Below, piece by piece: positions 60,123 to 64,000 of a stretch of 64,000 nt of DNA. The DNA comes from Capitella teleta (Eukaryota > Annelida > Polychaeta > Capitellidae): NCBI GenBank assembly GCA_000328365.1, contig KB304756.1, positions 61,805 through 125,804 on the forward strand, read 5' to 3'. The notes beneath the pieces are model-generated. The model saw nothing but the letters and a program-made list of their open reading frames with translations, had not been told where the DNA came from and ran no database searches. The first letter of the stretch is position 1; the number at the start of each line of letters is the position of its first letter. A program made the position numbers and the translations under genes.

Positions 60123-62440
60123 CACTAGTGGTCATCTGGATACTCATGCCATCCGCGTGTGCCTGTCCAGAGAGATGTGCTTGTTTGACTTTACCTCAAG
60201 GTACCCGTGTTCACTGTCGGTATCAACTGATGAACCAGGTCCCAGACGGATTTCCCAGCGACACATTTGAAATCGACTTCGGTCACAACATTCTGGAAAC
60301 GATCACTGCCAACACATTTCCAACACTGCCAAATCTGCAAAGACTCTTGCTAGACTTTTGTCAGGTTAAACAAATTCATGACTTTGCGTTCTCACATTTG
60401 CAATCTCTAAAGTATCTGAGGTTATCGGATAACAAGATTACGAGGATTAGTGATTATGCTTTTGATGGCTTGAACACCATCGAAGAACTGCATCTGGATC
60501 TGAATGAACTGGAGCAGATACCAAAGGGCGCCTTCAACGGCTTGGAGTTGGAAACTCTCTCGCTCAAAGGCAACCGTTTGGTCTCTCTGGAGAAAGACGT
60601 CTTTGAAGGCGCCAAGATCACCAACCTCATCTTGGATGAAAACAGTTTACAAAATATCTCCAAAGATACAATGCAGCCACTGAGAAATAGCCTCAAGAGT
60701 CTGCATCTTTCACGCAACAAAGAAGCTCTCACTCTTCAAGAGGAAACATTTTCGAATTTCGAACTCAGTGATTTGACTGTGACTTTCGCAGGGGTTAAAA
60801 GCAGTTCATTCCTGTGCAAAGTGAAGGCCGGCTCAATTGATATCAGTGGCAATCCATTCCAAACATTGGATTTCAGGGACTGCGGAGGCCTCAGCCACAC
60901 AACCGAATTTCATTTACGCAACCTGAGCATCCAGTTCTTGGACGACACTTTGATGTCCGTGTTGACTAAGGTCACCAAGCTTGACCTCTCACATAACACA
61001 ATCTTCTTCCTTGACGGCGACAACTTCAAACACACTCCCAATTTGGCATCACTTGATATTAGCGGCAATAATATAGAAATCCTTCCTGACAATCTGGGTC
61101 AACATCTGTCGAATCTGGAAGTTCTGAATCTTTCCAGTAACAAGATATCTTCAATATCATTCAAAGCTTTCCGAGGCATGACCAATTTAAGGGAACTCTG
61201 GCTAAATAATAATCGAATCCAAGTGATCCCAGGGGACATGGAGGATCTGTTCAATCGCCTTCAGACAATTCAACTCCGTGGAAATGCTCTCCATTGCAAC
61301 TGTGAGATGCTGTGGTTCCGAAATTGGCTCAACGCAACAGCTCTGCACACAGGGGCGGATGACTGTGCCACTCCGATGTTCGGCTCCATTTGGCAGTATG
61401 CACCCGAAATGTTCGTCTGCTCGACCCCAAACATTACCAGAGTGTCGCGAAACATGAACGTTAAAACCGGAACGGACATTCTCCTGACTTGCACTGCGAG
61501 AGGTGACCCAGCTCCGGAGGTCGAGTGGGACTCGCCATTCGGAGAGAGTATAAGCGTGCATCCGCCATTCAACCGTACGGAGTTTATGACTTTAGCTATA
61601 TGGAGGGTGAATGACATACAAACCAATCAAGCCGGCTGGTACAAATGTACTGCCAAAAACGTACAGGCTTCCGTCGAGGAGCACATCTTCATAAACGTCT
61701 TGGCCAACAACAGCGTCCCAAATCCCGATCTTTCCACTCTCACTTATCCTGGGTTACCTCCAACTCCCCCAATCACCACGACTTCCCCATCAACAACTCC
61801 CGCAACAACAACAGCAGCAGTAACAACATCCACAGAGAGCCCAAGCACTAGCACCGAGCCATCCACCACAGAGCCATCCACCACAGAGCCACCCACCTCA
61901 ACAACGCAACCAACCACTACTACTTCCACGGTAGAAACAACCACCACAGAATCCGCACCGACTACAACGGAACCAACAACTACGATCGCACAAACTTCAC
62001 ACATTGAAAGTTCCACCCAGTCGCCAACCACCAACGCACCCACCACAACGAGCACCCAGTCGTTCACTACAACAGTCTCAGCCTCAACGTCATCCTCTTC
62101 ATCTTCCATTTCGTCGCCATCGACCGACTTTAGTGACTCAACTCCAAGTGACACCGCAGCGTGGCGCTCCGTAACCTCCACTGTCGCTCCAGTAGTGAAA
62201 ACCGTGCAACCCAGTAACCGAACTCATTCGGGCGAATCTCTTCCCCAATCCGTGTTCATTGCCATCATCGCTGGGGCTGTCGGTGTCGTCCTGGTCGCCC
62301 TACTGATCACACTTACCGTTTATTGCATCAACAGATACAAGAAATCTAAAGCTTACAGCGTCACAAGTTCATCCGAAGCGAACACCAACAATAACGCACC
62401 GACTTCTTTACTAAAAAATTCGCCTATTGCGGAAGTGTGA
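60092..62440 (+). CDS. LRR-Ig single-pass membrane receptor with Thr-rich stalk, single coding exon
   Basis: 782 aa without introns. Residues 1-24 are a signal peptide, then an LRRNT cysteine cluster (CPERCACLTLPQGTRVHC). About 13 leucine-rich repeats (LKYLRLSDNKITRISDYAF type) reach residue 395. An LRRCT follows at about 397-441 (CNCEMLWFRNWL ... CATP ... FVC). One Ig domain spans about 447-535 (LLTCTARGDPAPEVEW ... AGWYKCTA). A Thr/Ser/Pro-rich stalk at about 549-715 would carry mucin-type O-glycans, and several NxS/T sites are present. The transmembrane helix is about 720-745, followed by a 35-residue basic then Ser-rich tail ending IAEV, possibly a PDZ ligand. The architecture is that of LINGO/AMIGO/Kekkon/LRIG-like adhesion receptors; orthology cannot be assigned. 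The gene probably has a non-coding first exon, because an acceptor lies about 40 bp upstream. Confidence 0.93.
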   Translation: MPAWHVPPLVTLVVIWILMPSACACPERCACLTLPQGTRVHCRYQLMNQVPDGFPSDTFEIDFGHNILETITANTFPTLPNLQRLLLDFCQVKQIHDFAFSHLQSLKYLRLSDNKITRISDYAFDGLNTIEELHLDLNELEQIPKGAFNGLELETLSLKGNRLVSLEKDVFEGAKITNLILDENSLQNISKDTMQPLRNSLKSLHLSRNKEALTLQEETFSNFELSDLTVTFAGVKSSSFLCKVKAGSIDISGNPFQTLDFRDCGGLSHTTEFHLRNLSIQFLDDTLMSVLTKVTKLDLSHNTIFFLDGDNFKHTPNLASLDISGNNIEILPDNLGQHLSNLEVLNLSSNKISSISFKAFRGMTNLRELWLNNNRIQVIPGDMEDLFNRLQTIQLRGNALHCNCEMLWFRNWLNATALHTGADDCATPMFGSIWQYAPEMFVCSTPNITRVSRNMNVKTGTDILLTCTARGDPAPEVEWDSPFGESISVHPPFNRTEFMTLAIWRVNDIQTNQAGWYKCTAKNVQASVEEHIFINVLANNSVPNPDLSTLTYPGLPPTPPITTTSPSTTPATTTAAVTTSTESPSTSTEPSTTEPSTTEPPTSTTQPTTTTSTVETTTTESAPTTTEPTTTIAQTSHIESSTQSPTTNAPTTTSTQSFTTTVSASTSSSSSSISSPSTDFSDSTPSDTAAWRSVTSTVAPVVKTVQPSNRTHSGESLPQSVFIAIIAGAVGVVLVALLITLTVYCINRYKKSKAYSVTSSSEANTNNNAPTSLLKNSPIAEV

Positions 62441-64000
62441 AAATGCGCTATGGTTTTACCCGACAAGGGTCACCGTGTGATCATAACGTTCATTCGCCTT
62501 TTTCTTGTGATATTGTTGTTTTCGAGGCTACAGTGGATCACCACCGTGTATTGGCTACAGGATACTGTTGATATTATTCCGTTCTGTGTATTTTAGAGTC
62601 TAAATATTTAGGTGTTTTGGACGCTGAATTTCATCTTTGTTTTGTGTCGTACGATTAATTTCTAGTCACCTTCATTATCTCAATGTTCATTTATTGCAAT
62701 TCAATAATATTACAATGTAATTATTTGTTCAATCAATGTAAAGTATTGTAATTGACTAACACATCTAAGTTGTTTGATATTGAATGATGACTATTCATAT
62801 CATATGTTAATTCTTCCATGACAAGGTTCAATGGTGCTCGACCGCTCGCTCTATTTTTAGTAATACGTGCTTAGATTTGAATAATAAATGTTCGCCTTAC
62901 GTACGTACGCTTGCCTCAGTGCCACGTGTGTGTTCGTGAAAAGCGCCTTAACTGTCTCCCCGCCACAGGCCAATCATATGCAATCGATTCCCATAATTTA
63001 TGCAATATTTAGTGCTTTGCAACGATATCATTTCGTTGATTGTTCACGGCAGTTTCATGGTGATGATAATTATTACATTTACACATTTTTTTTTTTTTTT
63101 TTTTTGTATTTGGAAGGTCGCATACCAAATAACAATTGGTTCATTAATCACTATCGATACAATGTTATGATAATTATAGTGACATTTCTCTTTCTTTGAT
63201 CCGCTGCATGCATGCTTACAAGCACGAATGAATCTGTTGTCTAAATGAGTTGTCTGCGCGTGTTGTCTGTACATAATAATCTGAATGTGCAGTATATTTA
63301 CCTCTTAAGTATTACATAATTACTCTGTCACATTCCCCTCCTTTCATCTTCATGTGTGGGTCATAACGTATCGTGTAATAAAAACGAATAAATCAAGAAT
63401 CCAAAAGCCATGACGATTTGACTAAATTCTTCATCGATATACAGTCTGCAATTAATAACACTACTTTTACAAGTTTGAAACTTTAAAATGTTGAAACATT
63501 TCAACCTGAATTGATTCTGAGTTATTTACTGTCATCTTTCTTTTTCGATAATTAAACAAAAACCCAAATTGCAATTAATCATTAACTTTCGTCACATATG
63601 AAATATCTTTGGGTGTGGATATTATGTGTCGTGCCCACGCAAAGTTCGCGCTCAATAGCTCCCATCCATCGTGGTGATTTAAATGTTTTTGGCGTCAGCA
63701 CTTTGCATATGATGAAAGAAATTATATTTCTAATTATACGTTATTTGTATCAAGCTTAACTTGATCAGAAGGGGATGTACATCCAAGTCCTTCCACCAAT
63801 GAACGTGAGCCATTCACGCAACGATTCTTCCGATACCAGAAGAAAAGGGCTAATATGTACATTATGTTATGTAATATATAGTTTCACAAATTCGTGAAGT
63901 AATGTTACAAAGATAAAGAAAGTCAATTATGAGCTGGTCATATAATTATATGTGTGTGCTTCATTTATTCAATCAATTGCGTGGGTGCCATTAGAACCGC
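62441..64000. other. 3' region of the LRR-Ig gene, no further gene
   Basis: AT-rich. Candidate AATAAA signals occur at about 62882 and at 63377-63392. A poly-T run lies near 63087-63105. No coding sequence or RNA gene is recognised up to the window edge. Confidence 0.5.

Noticed and set aside
61744-62181. 145-codon Val-rich minus-strand ORF
   Set aside because: Mirror of the Thr-rich stalk of the LRR-Ig receptor.
1-64000. CRISPR arrays, bacterial operons or rRNA genes
   Set aside because: None seen; all real genes are intron-bearing animal genes, and direct repeats are satellites or transposons.

Overview
The window is nuclear DNA from a metazoan, most likely a marine invertebrate. The genes are rich in GT-AG introns, mostly 50-150 bp long. 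Proteins match animal families exon by exon: MSL3, CWF19L2, TRAPPC2, INPP4, DCUN1D4/5 and an LRR-Ig membrane receptor. The AT-rich DNA between genes carries MITEs, SINE-like repeats, a CR1/L2-type LINE, a hAT-type element and a decayed Ty3/Gypsy fossil. The phylum cannot be fixed from this window; compact introns, large INPP4 and LRR-Ig-TM genes would suit a sponge or another non-vertebrate animal.

Layout. 0.2-2.9 kb: MSL3 (minus), head to head with CWF19L2 (plus, 3.2-7.6 kb) across a 274 bp shared promoter. 8.2-11.3 kb: a 22-repeat ankyrin protein (minus). 11.3-14.2 kb: repeats, including a 700 bp TTAA-flanked MITE. 14.3-15.0 kb: TRAPPC2 (plus), holding an AT-AC minor-spliceosome intron. 15.9-26.8 kb: a 25-exon INPP4 phosphatase gene (minus) with an N-terminal PLEKHJ1-like PH domain and an apparent pair of mutually exclusive exons. 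26.8-36.6 kb: gene-poor, with mariner-like MITEs, an inverted pair of another repeat and a broken LTR retroelement. 36.6-39.1 kb: a 2.5 kb hAT-like element with perfect 8 bp target duplication and a small spliced ORF as possible cargo. 39.6-41.4 kb: DCUN1D4/5 (plus). 42.5-44.5 kb (minus): an unusual gene joining a ZSWIM3/FAR1-like zinc domain to a 5-hydroxyisourate hydrolase/transthyretin domain that has lost the catalytic His and the YRGS tail. 44.9-49.9 kb: transposon mosaic, with a second copy of the TTAA MITE inserted inside a dead LINE. 49.9-60.0 kb: long stretch with no gene I can support. 60.1-62.4 kb: an LRR-Ig-mucin-stalk single-pass receptor whose coding sequence is one exon.

The genes do not form a pathway; they are unrelated housekeeping and signalling genes (chromatin acetylation, splicing, ER-Golgi traffic, phosphoinositide turnover, cullin neddylation, adhesion). 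Exon models were built by hand from homology, splice consensus and phase. Each was checked by phase closure, but none has been checked against transcripts.
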